Assembly: GCA_016720595.1 (NCBI GenBank)
Contig: JADKKI010000023.1
Span: 62,001 to 126,000 of the forward strand
Length of the DNA: 64,000 nucleotides
From: Myxococcales bacterium
GTDB lineage: Bacteria > Myxococcota_A > Polyangia > Haliangiales > Haliangiaceae
Reading direction: 5' to 3'
Below are positions 19,834-27,584 of this stretch, one piece after another. The stretch's first letter is position 1; each line of letters starts with the position of its first letter. A program made the position numbers and the translations under genes. The notes beneath the pieces were generated by a model. It was not told the origin of the DNA and searched no databases. It saw only the letters and a list, made by a program, of their open reading frames with translations.

Positions 19834-21780
19834 ATGGCGACTCCAACTAGGCCGTGTCCGTACTGCGGCGCCGCAGTGCTGATGAACGCGCCCGCATGCG
19901 GAACGTGTGGTCGGCCGATGCCGCCCATGCAGCAAGGCGCGCCCGGTGCGCAGCCCGCGAAGACGATGTTCGGTGTCGCTGCGCCGAACCTGCCACGCGG
20001 ACCCGCGCCTGCGCCCGCTCAGCCCGGTCGCCCCGGAGCGCCGCCGCAGCAAGGCTTCGCGCCTCCGCAGCAGCAGGGCTTCGCGCCTCCGCCGCAGCAA
20101 GGCTTCGGTCAGCCTCCGCAGCCCGGCTATCCCCCGGCCGGTCCAGCTCCCGGACAGCCCGGTGGGTTCGGCCAGCCGCCGCAGCAGGCCAACCCCTATG
20201 GTCAGCCGCAGCCGGCGCCGGGTGGTTTCGGCCAGCCGCCGCAGCAGGCCAATCCGTATGGTCAGCCGCAGCCCGCGCCAGGTGGTTTCGGTCAGCCGCC
20301 GCAGCAGGCCAATCCGTATGGTCAGCCGCAGCAGCCCGCACCGGGTGGTTTCGGTCAGCCGCCGCAGCAGGCCAATCCGTATGGTCAGCCGCAGCAGCCC
20401 GCGCCGGGTGGCTTCGGTCAGCCGCCGCCGCAGGCGAACCCGTATGGTCAGCCGCAGCAGCCCGCACCGGGTGGCTTCGGTCAGCCCGCGCCGCAGGCGA
20501 ACCCGTATGGTCAGCCGCAGCAGCCCGCACCGGGTGGCTTCGGTCAGCCCGCGCCGCAGGCGAACCCGTATGGTCAGCCGCAGGGCGGCGGCTACCCGCA
20601 GGCGCAGCCGGGCTTCGGCGCGCCTCAGCAGGATCTGCCGGGGCCGCTCGATGACATCGCGCGCAAGCTGCCGAACTCCGCGCCAGGAACGATCTTCGGG
20701 CTCCCGGTCTCGCAGCTCCGCGATCCAGGGTTCCAGAAGAAAGTCCTGTTCATGGCAGGCGTCGCGCTGATCGCCTCGATCCTCGTGCCGTTCAGCCTGA
20801 GCCCGACCATCTTCGCGTGGTCGAGCTTTGTCCCCGGCTTCGAGTTCCTGATCTTCCCGATCATCTCGGGCGGTGCGTACCTCCTGCTCACGGCTGCGCC
20901 GGCGCACATCCGCGCGAAGGTTCCGCCCGTGGTGCTCAACTGGATCCCGTTCGGCGTCGCATACGCCGGCGTGTTCATCTCGCACATGGGCTTCGGCATG
21001 CTCGCGATGGCGGGCGGTGGCGGCGGCGGTGCCGGGTTCGGCGGCGCTGGTGGCCTCTACACCCTCGGCTACTCGACGCTGGTGTTCGGCCTGCTCGCAC
21101 GCATCGCGCAGCCGCAGGATCAGACCGCACGCATCATCATCGCGGTGGGCGCGGGTTGCCTGATCCCGACCTGGATCGACTTCCTCAGCGTCGCCTTCAA
21201 GTTCAGCTTCTTCCCGCCGCTGTTCATCATCCACAACCTGCTGTTCTTCCTCGTGCTCACGCTCGGTGTGTTCTGCATCGTGTTCGTGGTGCCGCCGAAG
21301 AAGCTGCCGCCCGCGTTGCAGGCGGTGGACGCGCTCGGCCCGCTGTTCGCCGCGGTCCTGATCGCGTGGTTGCCGGCGCAGCAGGTGCTGCTCGCGCTGA
21401 CGTTCCTCGTGCACGCGCACGCGGGCATCGGTGCGATCCTCATGCTCGCGCACGGGCTCCTGCCGATCCTCGCGTACTTCGGCGTCCTCATGATGGCGGC
21501 CCCGGCTGCCTACGAAGAGGCGATGGCGATGTTCGGCAAGAAGGATGGCGGTCAGCCTCCTGCCGCCGGTGGTGGCTATCCCCCGCAGGGCGGTGGTGGC
21601 TATCCTCCGCAGGGCGGCGGTTATCCTCCGCAGGGCGGCGGTTATCCTCCGCAGGGTGGTGGCGGCTATCCCCCGCAGGGCGGTGGTGGCTATCCTCCGC
21701 AGGGCGGCGGTGGCTATCCTCCGCAGGGCGGCCAGGGTGGTCAGGGTGGGCAGGGCGGTCAGGGCGGCGGCTGGCAGTAA
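19834..21780 (+). CDS. Zinc-ribbon, multi-pass membrane protein with Gln/Pro/Gly-rich repeat tails
   Basis: The 648-residue protein opens with a CPYC...CGTC zinc ribbon (residues 8-26), followed by about 200 residues of Pro/Gln/Gly-rich repeats. About eight hydrophobic helices come next (from KVLFMAGVALIASILVPFSL to AHGLLPILAYFGVLMM), and the tail is built of YPPQGG repeats ending in GGQGGQGG. The ATG at 19834 follows a GAAAGGA sequence about 14 bases upstream. The repeat arms are low-complexity and probably disordered. Such zinc-ribbon/PQ-rich membrane proteins recur in myxobacteria but have no assigned function that I know of. It is transcribed divergently from the oxidase operon and followed by a good terminator. 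Confidence 0.85.
   Translation: MATPTRPCPYCGAAVLMNAPACGTCGRPMPPMQQGAPGAQPAKTMFGVAAPNLPRGPAPAPAQPGRPGAPPQQGFAPPQQQGFAPPPQQGFGQPPQPGYPPAGPAPGQPGGFGQPPQQANPYGQPQPAPGGFGQPPQQANPYGQPQPAPGGFGQPPQQANPYGQPQQPAPGGFGQPPQQANPYGQPQQPAPGGFGQPPPQANPYGQPQQPAPGGFGQPAPQANPYGQPQQPAPGGFGQPAPQANPYGQPQGGGYPQAQPGFGAPQQDLPGPLDDIARKLPNSAPGTIFGLPVSQLRDPGFQKKVLFMAGVALIASILVPFSLSPTIFAWSSFVPGFEFLIFPIISGGAYLLLTAAPAHIRAKVPPVVLNWIPFGVAYAGVFISHMGFGMLAMAGGGGGGAGFGGAGGLYTLGYSTLVFGLLARIAQPQDQTARIIIAVGAGCLIPTWIDFLSVAFKFSFFPPLFIIHNLLFFLVLTLGVFCIVFVVPPKKLPPALQAVDALGPLFAAVLIAWLPAQQVLLALTFLVHAHAGIGAILMLAHGLLPILAYFGVLMMAAPAAYEEAMAMFGKKDGGQPPAAGGGYPPQGGGGYPPQGGGYPPQGGGYPPQGGGGYPPQGGGGYPPQGGGGYPPQGGQGGQGGQGGQGGGWQ
20161..20585 (+). 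repeat. In-frame tandem repeat, 60/63-bp units
   Basis: Two 60-bp units, four 63-bp units and a partial seventh encode GGFGQPPQQANPYGQPQ(Q)PAP. The 3-bp length step is one extra CAG codon. Copies differ mainly at third positions, and the last copies replace PPQQ with PAPQ, which suggests recent expansion by slippage or unequal crossing-over. The array is wholly within the coding sequence of the zinc-ribbon membrane protein. Confidence 0.9.
21571..21777 (+). repeat. In-frame Gly/Tyr/Pro/Gln repeat
   Basis: Seven copies of a 24-27-bp unit encode GG(G)GYPPQ, followed by four short GGQ units and GGGWQ at the C-terminus. The copies are nearly identical, so copy number may vary between strains. 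It codes for a second disordered tail on the far side of the membrane domain. Confidence 0.85.
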
Positions 21781-21813
21781 GCTGCACCCAACGCTAACAA
21801 CGACGACGTAACC

Positions 21814-21852
21814 ACGGCCCGCCAGCACCAGCTCGCGGGCCGTTTCGCGTTT
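21814..21852 (+). terminator. Rho-independent terminator
   Basis: A perfect 9-bp stem (ACGGCCCGC / GCGGGCCGT) with a 12-base loop is followed by TTTCGCGTTT. It lies 33 bp past the stop of the zinc-ribbon membrane protein and just before the first MlaD-like gene, so it separates the two units. The T tract is interrupted. Confidence 0.7.
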
Positions 21853-21869
21853 CGGGCTACGCTTCACCC

Positions 21870-22901
21870 ATGCGCGAACGTGGTCTGGAGTTCAAGGTCG
21901 GCGTCCTGATCCTGATCTCGAGTGCGGTGCTGCTCGGGTTCATCTTCATCCTCGGCAACTTCTCGCTGCGCTCGGGGTTCGAGATCCGGCTCGACTACGA
22001 CTACATCGGCAGCCTCCAGCCGGGCGCGCCGGTGAAGGTCTCCGGGATCAAGGTCGGCAAGGTCAAGGACGTCGAGTTCCTCGGCGGGCAGGTCGATCCG
22101 GAGACCGGCAAGCGGGTCCAGGTCCGGGTCACCGCGTGGGTCGAGGATCGGGTGCGGGACGCGATCCGCAGCGATGCCGAGTTCTTCATCAACACGGCGG
22201 GTGTGCTCGGCGAGCAATACCTCGAGATCGTGCCGGGTAAGGACTGGGACAAGCCGCCGATCCAGGCCGGCGCGATCGTCCACGACGATCACTTCGTCCA
22301 CAACCCACCGCGCACCGATCTCGTGGTCGCTCGCCTCTACGAGGTGCTCGATGGGGTCTCGAGCGTGCTGCGCGATGATCGGGATGCGATCAAGCACCTG
22401 CTCTCGAACGGGGCGAGCGCGGTGGCCGAGGTCAACACGCTCCTCGTCGAGAACCGCAAGGCGCTCGGCGAGCTGATCGCCTCGGCCGGGCAGCTCGCCG
22501 CCGAGGGCAAGACCACCCTCGCCAAGGTCAACGCGGGGCTCGGCGATGGCCGCCCGATCGCGAACCTGATCGCCAGCGCCGATGGGATGCTGGGCGCGGC
22601 GAAGACCTCGCTGACGGCGCTGACGCCGAGCGCGACCGCGCTGATGACGGACGCCACCCGCGTCACCGGCCTGATCACCGAGCAGCGGCTGACCGGCGTG
22701 GACAAGGCGATCGACAGCGCCTCCGGTGCGGCAGGCCGTGCCGGCGCGCTCCTCGACAACGCGAACGGCCTCGTGACCGATCTGCGTGGCGGCAAGGGCA
22801 CCGTCGGCGCGCTGCTGTCTCGCGACGAGCTGTACTCGGATCTCCGCGAGCTGATCCGGGACCTCAAGCGGAATCCCTGGAAGTTCTTCTGGAAGGAGTA
22901 G
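21870..22901 (+). CDS. MlaD/MCE-domain lipid-transport protein (first copy)
   Basis: The 343-residue protein has an N-terminal membrane anchor (about 9-30; KVGVLILISSAVLLGFIFIL), an MCE domain (about 38-130; IGSLQPGAPVKVSGIKVGKV, INTAGVLGEQYLEIVPG) and a long helical C-terminal half. MlaD-type proteins form a periplasmic ring that passes phospholipids or other lipids between an inner-membrane ABC transporter and the outer membrane. Two MlaE permeases and two MlaF ATPases lie convergently downstream. A second MCE protein follows after 12 bp, so the two are probably co-produced. Direction of transport and substrate are not evident. Confidence 0.92.
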   Translation: MRERGLEFKVGVLILISSAVLLGFIFILGNFSLRSGFEIRLDYDYIGSLQPGAPVKVSGIKVGKVKDVEFLGGQVDPETGKRVQVRVTAWVEDRVRDAIRSDAEFFINTAGVLGEQYLEIVPGKDWDKPPIQAGAIVHDDHFVHNPPRTDLVVARLYEVLDGVSSVLRDDRDAIKHLLSNGASAVAEVNTLLVENRKALGELIASAGQLAAEGKTTLAKVNAGLGDGRPIANLIASADGMLGAAKTSLTALTPSATALMTDATRVTGLITEQRLTGVDKAIDSASGAAGRAGALLDNANGLVTDLRGGKGTVGALLSRDELYSDLRELIRDLKRNPWKFFWKE

Positions 22902-22913
22902 GGGCGCCCGCAC

Positions 22914-23984
22914 GTGAGCCTGTCCGCCCAAGATGAGCGCCTGACCCGGCGGGTCGGCGCGATCGCCCTCGCCGTGATCGCGGCGGCGATCCTGTTCTTC
23001 GTGTTCCTGTTCGATCGCATCGAGCTCGGATCACCCGTGCGGATCAAGGTCTACTTCCACCACAGCGCGAGCCTGCGCGAGCACGCCGCGCTGATCGTCG
23101 GAGGCAAGCGGATCGGCCAGATCGAGGCGATCGAGAGCGTTCCCCACGGCACGGTGAAGCTGCTGGGCGGCGACGTCGGGATCCGCGCGACCGTGGCGAT
23201 CGAGGAGAGCGAGGCGTGGAAGGTGCGCGCCGATGCCGAGGTGTTCGTCTCGTCCCGTGGCCCGCTGTCCGAGAAGTACCTCGAGGTCGCCCCGCCGCGT
23301 CACGCCGACACCGATCCCGCACCGCCGATCGCCGAGGGCGCCGAGGTGCTCGCCGCCGATCCGCCGAGCCTCGACAACGTGCTCGGCCACACCTGGACCA
23401 ACATGACCACGTTCCGGCTGTTCGTCGACGAGGTGCGGCCCGAGTTCCTCGCGTTCCGGGGTGAGCTCGACAAGCTCCGCACCCACCTGGCCGAGGCCGC
23501 CGCGGACGTCGACGCGATGTCACCCGCCATCACGGGAGCCAAGCCGCTCGCCACCCAGGCGCAGGAGCTGTTCGCAGAGGCGCAGCGCACGTTCCAGACC
23601 GGGCTCGGCGGCGAGGCAGGCATGGCCCAGTTTCAGACGATGATCGCGCACGCACGGACGACCCTGGCGCAGGCGAGGGGCGCGCTCGATCAGCTCCAGC
23701 CGCTCGCCGCGCGCCTCGGTGGGAACGTCGATCGGGTTCGCGCGGGCCTCGCGGCTCACGATCCGCAGGGCCGGCTCGAGGCGACCCTCGCCGCGGCCCG
23801 GCTCGCGATCGACAAGATCGATCCGCTGCTCGCCAAGGCCGACGAGATCAGCGGGCGCCTCGCCCGCGGCGAAGGCTCGCTCGGCCGCCTGATGAAGGAC
23901 CCGGAGTTCCCCGAGGATGCGAAGGAGCTCGGCAAGATCCTGAAGCGGCAGCCGTGGAAGGTGATCGCGAAGCCCAAGGACTAA
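22914..23984 (+). CDS. MlaD/MCE-domain lipid-transport protein (second copy)
   Basis: The 356-residue paralog of the preceding gene has a membrane helix (about 16-34), an MCE domain (HHSASLREHAALIVGGKRIG; VSSRGPLSEKYLEVAP) and a C-terminal helical region ending GSLGRLMKDPEFPEDAKELG, a segment also seen in related form at the end of the first copy (TVGALLSRDELYSDLRELI). It starts at GTG 22914. Divergence between the copies is high, so they likely serve different complexes or form a mixed ring; two MlaE/MlaF pairs nearby fit the first idea. Confidence 0.92.
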   Translation: MSLSAQDERLTRRVGAIALAVIAAAILFFVFLFDRIELGSPVRIKVYFHHSASLREHAALIVGGKRIGQIEAIESVPHGTVKLLGGDVGIRATVAIEESEAWKVRADAEVFVSSRGPLSEKYLEVAPPRHADTDPAPPIAEGAEVLAADPPSLDNVLGHTWTNMTTFRLFVDEVRPEFLAFRGELDKLRTHLAEAAADVDAMSPAITGAKPLATQAQELFAEAQRTFQTGLGGEAGMAQFQTMIAHARTTLAQARGALDQLQPLAARLGGNVDRVRAGLAAHDPQGRLEATLAAARLAIDKIDPLLAKADEISGRLARGEGSLGRLMKDPEFPEDAKELGKILKRQPWKVIAKPKD

Positions 23985-24003
23985 GTGGTCTACACTCGCG
24001 GGC

Positions 24004-24453
24004 ATGCTGGCCATCGGCACGCCGATCCCCGATCTCGCGCTCCCCGGCGTCGACGGCGCCTTGGTCAAGCTGCGTGGGCTGGTCGGCGCGAAGACCCTGG
24101 TGCTCTACTTCTATCCGAAGGATCTCTCGCCGGGCTGCACCAAGCACGCGTGCGGCTTCCGCGACGCCTACGAGACGTTCCTCGGTGCGGGCGCCGACGT
24201 GATCGGCGTGAGTGCGGGCACGCCCGCGGTGCGCGCGGAGATGATCCAGGCCAACCGGATCCCGTTCACGCTCCTGCAGGATGTCGACGGCGCGGCGCGT
24301 GCCGCGTTCGGCGTGGGCAAGTTCCTCGGCCTCGATATGCGGGCGACCTTCGTGATCGATCGGAGTGGCCTCGTTCGCCACGTCTCGGACTCGCAGCTCC
24401 GCGTCGGAAAGCACATCAGCGAAGCGCTCGCCTGGGTCAAGGACCTCGCGTAG
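24004..24453 (+). CDS. bcp: Peroxiredoxin of the Bcp/PrxQ type
   Basis: The 149-residue thiol peroxidase reduces hydrogen peroxide and alkyl or lipid hydroperoxides with thioredoxin as electron donor. The active-site segment YPKDLSPGCTKHACGFRD carries the peroxidatic Cys (PGCT) and a resolving Cys five residues later (CTKHAC), the 2-Cys PrxQ pattern. Length and the LPGVDGALVKL and FVIDRSGLVRH blocks fit the family. It begins 19 bp after the second MlaD-like gene, on the same strand; a lipid-hydroperoxide role beside lipid transport is possible but speculative. Confidence 0.93.
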   Translation: MLAIGTPIPDLALPGVDGALVKLRGLVGAKTLVLYFYPKDLSPGCTKHACGFRDAYETFLGAGADVIGVSAGTPAVRAEMIQANRIPFTLLQDVDGAARAAFGVGKFLGLDMRATFVIDRSGLVRHVSDSQLRVGKHISEALAWVKDLA

Positions 24454-24461
24454 GCGTTCAC

Positions 24462-25226
24462 TCAGAACCCCGGCGTCTCCATCGGGCCGCTCGACTTTCC
24501 CTGGATGAACTGCTGGACGATCGGATCCGGCGACGCCCGGAGCTCGGCTGGGGTGGCGACCGCGTGGACCACGCCCTGGTAGAGGAACGCGACGCGATCG
24601 GCGACCCCGAAGATCGACGGCGGATCGTGCGAGACCACGATCGCCGTGACGCCCAGCTTATCGGCGAGCTCGCGGATCAGACGATCGATCCGGCGGGCGC
24701 TCACCGGATCGAGGCCGGTGGTCGGCTCGTCGAACAGCACCACCTCGGGGCCGAGCGCCAGGGTGCGCGCGATCGCGGCGCGCTTGCGCATGCCATCGGA
24801 CAGCTCGGCCGGGTAGCGGTCGGCGTACTCGGCCATGTAGACCTGCGCCAGCCGCTGCTTCGCCTCCACGAGCGAGGCCGACCACGACAGTCGCTGGTGC
24901 TTGCGGAGGGGCAGGGCGACGTTCTCGGCGAGCGTCATCGAATCGAACAACGTCGAGCTCTGGAACACCATGCCGATCCGCTTGCGGATGGGCGCGAGCT
25001 GCCGCTCGGGTAGCTGGTCGATCCGCGTGCCGTCGAACCAGATCTCGCCGGCGTCGATCCGCAACAGGCCGATCAGGTGCTTGATCGTCACGCTCTTGCC
25101 GACCCCGGAGGTCCCGATGATGAACATCACCTCGCCCTTGGCGATGGCGAGGTTCATGCCCTTCAGCACCGGCTTGCCGGAGAACGCCTTGCTGACGTTC
25201 CTCCACTCGACGTACGCCGTGGTCAC
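24462..25226 (-). CDS. mlaF: MlaF-type ABC transporter ATP-binding protein (first pair)
   Basis: The 254-residue ATPase has Walker A (IIGTSGVGKSVTIKHL), Q-loop (MVFQSSTLFD), the ABC signature as LSDGMRKRAA (a common MlaF variant of LSGGM), Walker B (EVVLFDEPTTGLDPVS) and the switch His (VVSHD). The C-terminal end SPDPIVQQFIQGKSSGP is typical of MlaF. It powers lipid movement through the partner permease MlaE, whose stop overlaps its GTG start at 25226 (GTGA). The first base of Walker A is TSG rather than the usual SG-S/GPSG, a minor change. Confidence 0.93.
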   Translation of the reverse strand: MTTAYVEWRNVSKAFSGKPVLKGMNLAIAKGEVMFIIGTSGVGKSVTIKHLIGLLRIDAGEIWFDGTRIDQLPERQLAPIRKRIGMVFQSSTLFDSMTLAENVALPLRKHQRLSWSASLVEAKQRLAQVYMAEYADRYPAELSDGMRKRAAIARTLALGPEVVLFDEPTTGLDPVSARRIDRLIRELADKLGVTAIVVSHDPPSIFGVADRVAFLYQGVVHAVATPAELRASPDPIVQQFIQGKSSGPMETPGF

Positions 25227-26026
25227 AGGTCCCCTCCGGTCAGGAACAGGGCGGCCGCGGAGATCAGGAAGTCGAGGACGATCACGGCGAACGAGCTCCC
25301 GATCACGGCTGCCGTGGTGGCCCAGCCCACGCCCTCGGAGCTGCCGCGCGCGCGCAGGCCGCAGAAGCCCGCCACCACGGGGATGGCCGCGCCGTACGAC
25401 AGCGCCTTCACGATCATGAGGATCACGTGGCGCGGGCGGATCAACGAGAGGTCGAAGAACAGGTGCGGGTTGACGCCGAACGAGTACTGCGCGGTCAACC
25501 CGCCGGCCCCGTACATCACGGCGCCTCCGAGGACCGACAGCATCAAGGTCATGATCAAGGAGGCGATGAACCGGGGCACGATCAGGTAGTCGATCGGGAG
25601 CACGCCGCTCATCCGCAGCGCATCGATCTGCTCGGTCACCTTCATCGAGCCGATCTCGGCGGCGATGCCGGCGCCGACCCGGGTCGCGAGCATCATGCCG
25701 GTGAGCGTGGGCCCGAAGTCCGAGACCACCAGCCGGATGTAGTTCTTGCCGACCTGGGACAGGTCGCCGATCGACCGCGAGAACTGCATGCACGCCTGGT
25801 AGGTCATCACCATCCCGATGAAGCCGAGCGTGACGATGATGAACACGAGGCTCTTGTTGCCGATCGCATGCATCTGGCGGGCGAGCTCGCCCGCGGGGCG
25901 GTGCTTCCCCGGGCGGACGAGCCCCGCGAGCGTGCCCACGTAGACCAGCCACAGCTCCACGACGGCGCGGCTGACCCCGACCATGCCGGCCCCGATCCGT
26001 TCGACGCGTGTCCGGACAAAGCTCAT
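25223..26026 (-). CDS. mlaE: MlaE-type ABC transporter permease (first pair)
   Basis: The 267-residue inner-membrane protein has the MlaE/permease family layout: an N-terminal amphipathic helix, then about five membrane helices. Conserved blocks are GFIGMVMTYQACMQFSR, FGPTLTGMMLATRVGAGIAA, EIGSMKVTEQIDALRMSG, and LPIDYLIVPRFIASLIM. It forms the channel of an MCE lipid transporter with MlaF. It starts with ATG at 26026 inside the stop of the second permease, and its stop overlaps the mlaF start. Confidence 0.94.
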   Translation of the reverse strand: MSFVRTRVERIGAGMVGVSRAVVELWLVYVGTLAGLVRPGKHRPAGELARQMHAIGNKSLVFIIVTLGFIGMVMTYQACMQFSRSIGDLSQVGKNYIRLVVSDFGPTLTGMMLATRVGAGIAAEIGSMKVTEQIDALRMSGVLPIDYLIVPRFIASLIMTLMLSVLGGAVMYGAGGLTAQYSFGVNPHLFFDLSLIRPRHVILMIVKALSYGAAIPVVAGFCGLRARGSSEGVGWATTAAVIGSSFAVIVLDFLISAAALFLTGGDL

Positions 26027-26799
26027 GACGAGAGGTAGGTCAGGAAGAAGTCGAGCATCATGATCGAGACCGCGGCCGCCACGACCGCGGCATTGACGGC
26101 CTTGCCGACCCCGACCGCGCCGCCGCGCACGGTGATGCCGAAGTAACAGGACGAGACGGCGATCGCGGCGCCAAAGCCTACCGACTTGTAGATGCCGTGC
26201 AGGAAGTCGTACGGCTTCAGGTTGTCGACGAACGAGTGGTACATCGTCGACCAATCGATCCCGAGCATGGCGCGGCCCACGATGCTCGCACCGAGCAGCG
26301 CGACCAGATCTCCAAGCACCGTGAGCGCGACCAGCATCACGATCATCGAGATCACGCGGGGCACCACCAGGTACCGCACGGGATCGATCGCGAGCGCCCG
26401 CAGGCCGTCGAGCTGCTCGGTGACGGTCATCGTCGCCAGCTCGGCGGTGTTGTTCGCGCCGACGCGGCCCGAGAACATGAGGCCGATCAGGATCGGGCCG
26501 ATCTCGCGCAGCACCGCATAGCCAGCTCCCCAGCCGGCGAGCGAGGTGGCGCCGAGCTTCTTCACGAACGGCCCGGTCTGCAGGGTCATCAGGCCGCCGG
26601 CGAAGAACGCCGTGAGCACGACGATCGGCACCGAGCGGTTGCCCATCTTGTAGAGGTTCTTGACCAGCTCCCTGCGATCGATGCGCGGCGGCACCAGGGC
26701 GCGGAGCACCTCCCCGGTCAACACCACGATGCCGCCCACCTCCTGCGCGATCCGCATCGCGCTGGCTCCGAGGTTCGCGATCGCGCGCTGACCGATCAC
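26023..26799 (-). CDS. mlaE: MlaE-type ABC transporter permease (second pair)
   Basis: The 258-residue paralog of the neighbouring permease carries TAFFAGGLMTLQTGPFVKK, EIGPILIGLMFSGRVGANN, AELATMTVTEQLDGLRAL and MLDFFLTYL at the C-terminus. The start is taken as GTG 26799 because it forms a GTGA overlap with the upstream ATPase stop at 26796-26798, the same coupling used throughout this operon; an ATG at 26835 would add 12 atypical residues. It should pair with the ATPase encoded immediately upstream. Confidence 0.93.
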   Translation of the reverse strand: MIGQRAIANLGASAMRIAQEVGGIVVLTGEVLRALVPPRIDRRELVKNLYKMGNRSVPIVVLTAFFAGGLMTLQTGPFVKKLGATSLAGWGAGYAVLREIGPILIGLMFSGRVGANNTAELATMTVTEQLDGLRALAIDPVRYLVVPRVISMIVMLVALTVLGDLVALLGASIVGRAMLGIDWSTMYHSFVDNLKPYDFLHGIYKSVGFGAAIAVSSCYFGITVRGGAVGVGKAVNAAVVAAAVSIMMLDFFLTYLSS

Positions 26800-27584
26800 G
26801 GCGTGGCCGCCTGCTGGCCATCCCCAGGCCGCCATCGAGCGGCCCCTCGAGCGCGCCGCGCACGAACTGGCGGACCAGCGGATCCGGGGGCGTCCGCGAT
26901 CGTTCCCGCGGGGCCGCGATAGATGATGTGGCCCTGGTAGAGGAACGCGATCTCGTCCACGAACTGGGCGAGCGCGGCAACGTCGGAGCTGATCGCGAGC
27001 ACGGTCGCCTTGGTGCGCAGCTGGTCCGCGGCGAGCAGGTCGTAGATCTTCTGGGTGGTCACTGGATCGAGGCCGGCGGTCGGCTCGTCGTAGATCACCA
27101 GCTCGGCATCGGCGACGGTCGCGCGCGCGATGCCGACCCGCTTCTTCATTCCGCCCGAGAGCTCCGCGGTCAGCTTGTGCTCACTCCCGGCGAGCCCCAC
27201 GGCCTTCAGGCGATCGGTGACCCGGGTCGCGATCTCCGCCGCGGTCAGCGCGCCGCGCTGCTCGAGCGGGAAGGCCACGTTGCGCTCGACGGTGAGGAAG
27301 TCGAACAGCGCATAGTTCTGGAACAGCATCCCGATCCGGCGGCGCAGCGGACCGAGCTGCACCTCGCGCTTTCCCACCACGTCCTCGCCGAACACGCGGA
27401 TCTCCCCGCGGTCCGGCTCCTCGAGACCGCACACGAGCTTCGCGATCACGCTCTTGCCCGACGCCGCGGGGCCGATCAGGCCAAGCTTCTCGCCCGGTGC
27501 GATCGCGAGCGAGATGCCGGCGAGCACCTGGCGGCGCCCGTAGCGCTTGGACACGTCGTGCAGGACGACGGCGGCGTCACTCAC
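26796..27584 (-). CDS. mlaF: MlaF-type ABC transporter ATP-binding protein (second pair), C-terminus locally out of frame
   Basis: The frame is open from GTG 27584 to the TGA at 26796 (262 residues). Walker A (LIGPAASGKSVIAKL), Q-loop (MLFQNYALFD), signature (LSGGMKKRVG), Walker B (LVIYDEPTAGLDPVT) are intact; the usual switch His is Ser (AISSD). From about residue 232 the reading (APGSAGPPVRARRAR) does not look like MlaF, whereas the next frame over gives the expected PDPLVRQFVRGALEGPLDG. The original frame returns near 26835 and ends DGQQAATP. Two compensating single-base errors, at the C run (26886-26890) and the G run near 26834-26838, explain this. It overlaps the TPR lipoprotein by 8 bp. 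Confidence 0.9.
   Translation of the reverse strand: MSDAAVVLHDVSKRYGRRQVLAGISLAIAPGEKLGLIGPAASGKSVIAKLVCGLEEPDRGEIRVFGEDVVGKREVQLGPLRRRIGMLFQNYALFDFLTVERNVAFPLEQRGALTAAEIATRVTDRLKAVGLAGSEHKLTAELSGGMKKRVGIARATVADAELVIYDEPTAGLDPVTTQKIYDLLAADQLRTKATVLAISSDVAALAQFVDEIAFLYQGHIIYRGPAGTIADAPGSAGPPVRARRARGAARWRPGDGQQAATP

Noticed and set aside
20161-20585. A CRISPR-like direct repeat array
   Set aside because: The repeats are contiguous with no unique spacers, keep the reading frame in steps of 3 bp and code for a peptide repeat.
19768-21867. A 699-codon minus-strand frame over the zinc-ribbon membrane protein
   Set aside because: Its repeats mirror the sense-strand repeats, and it has no domain of its own.
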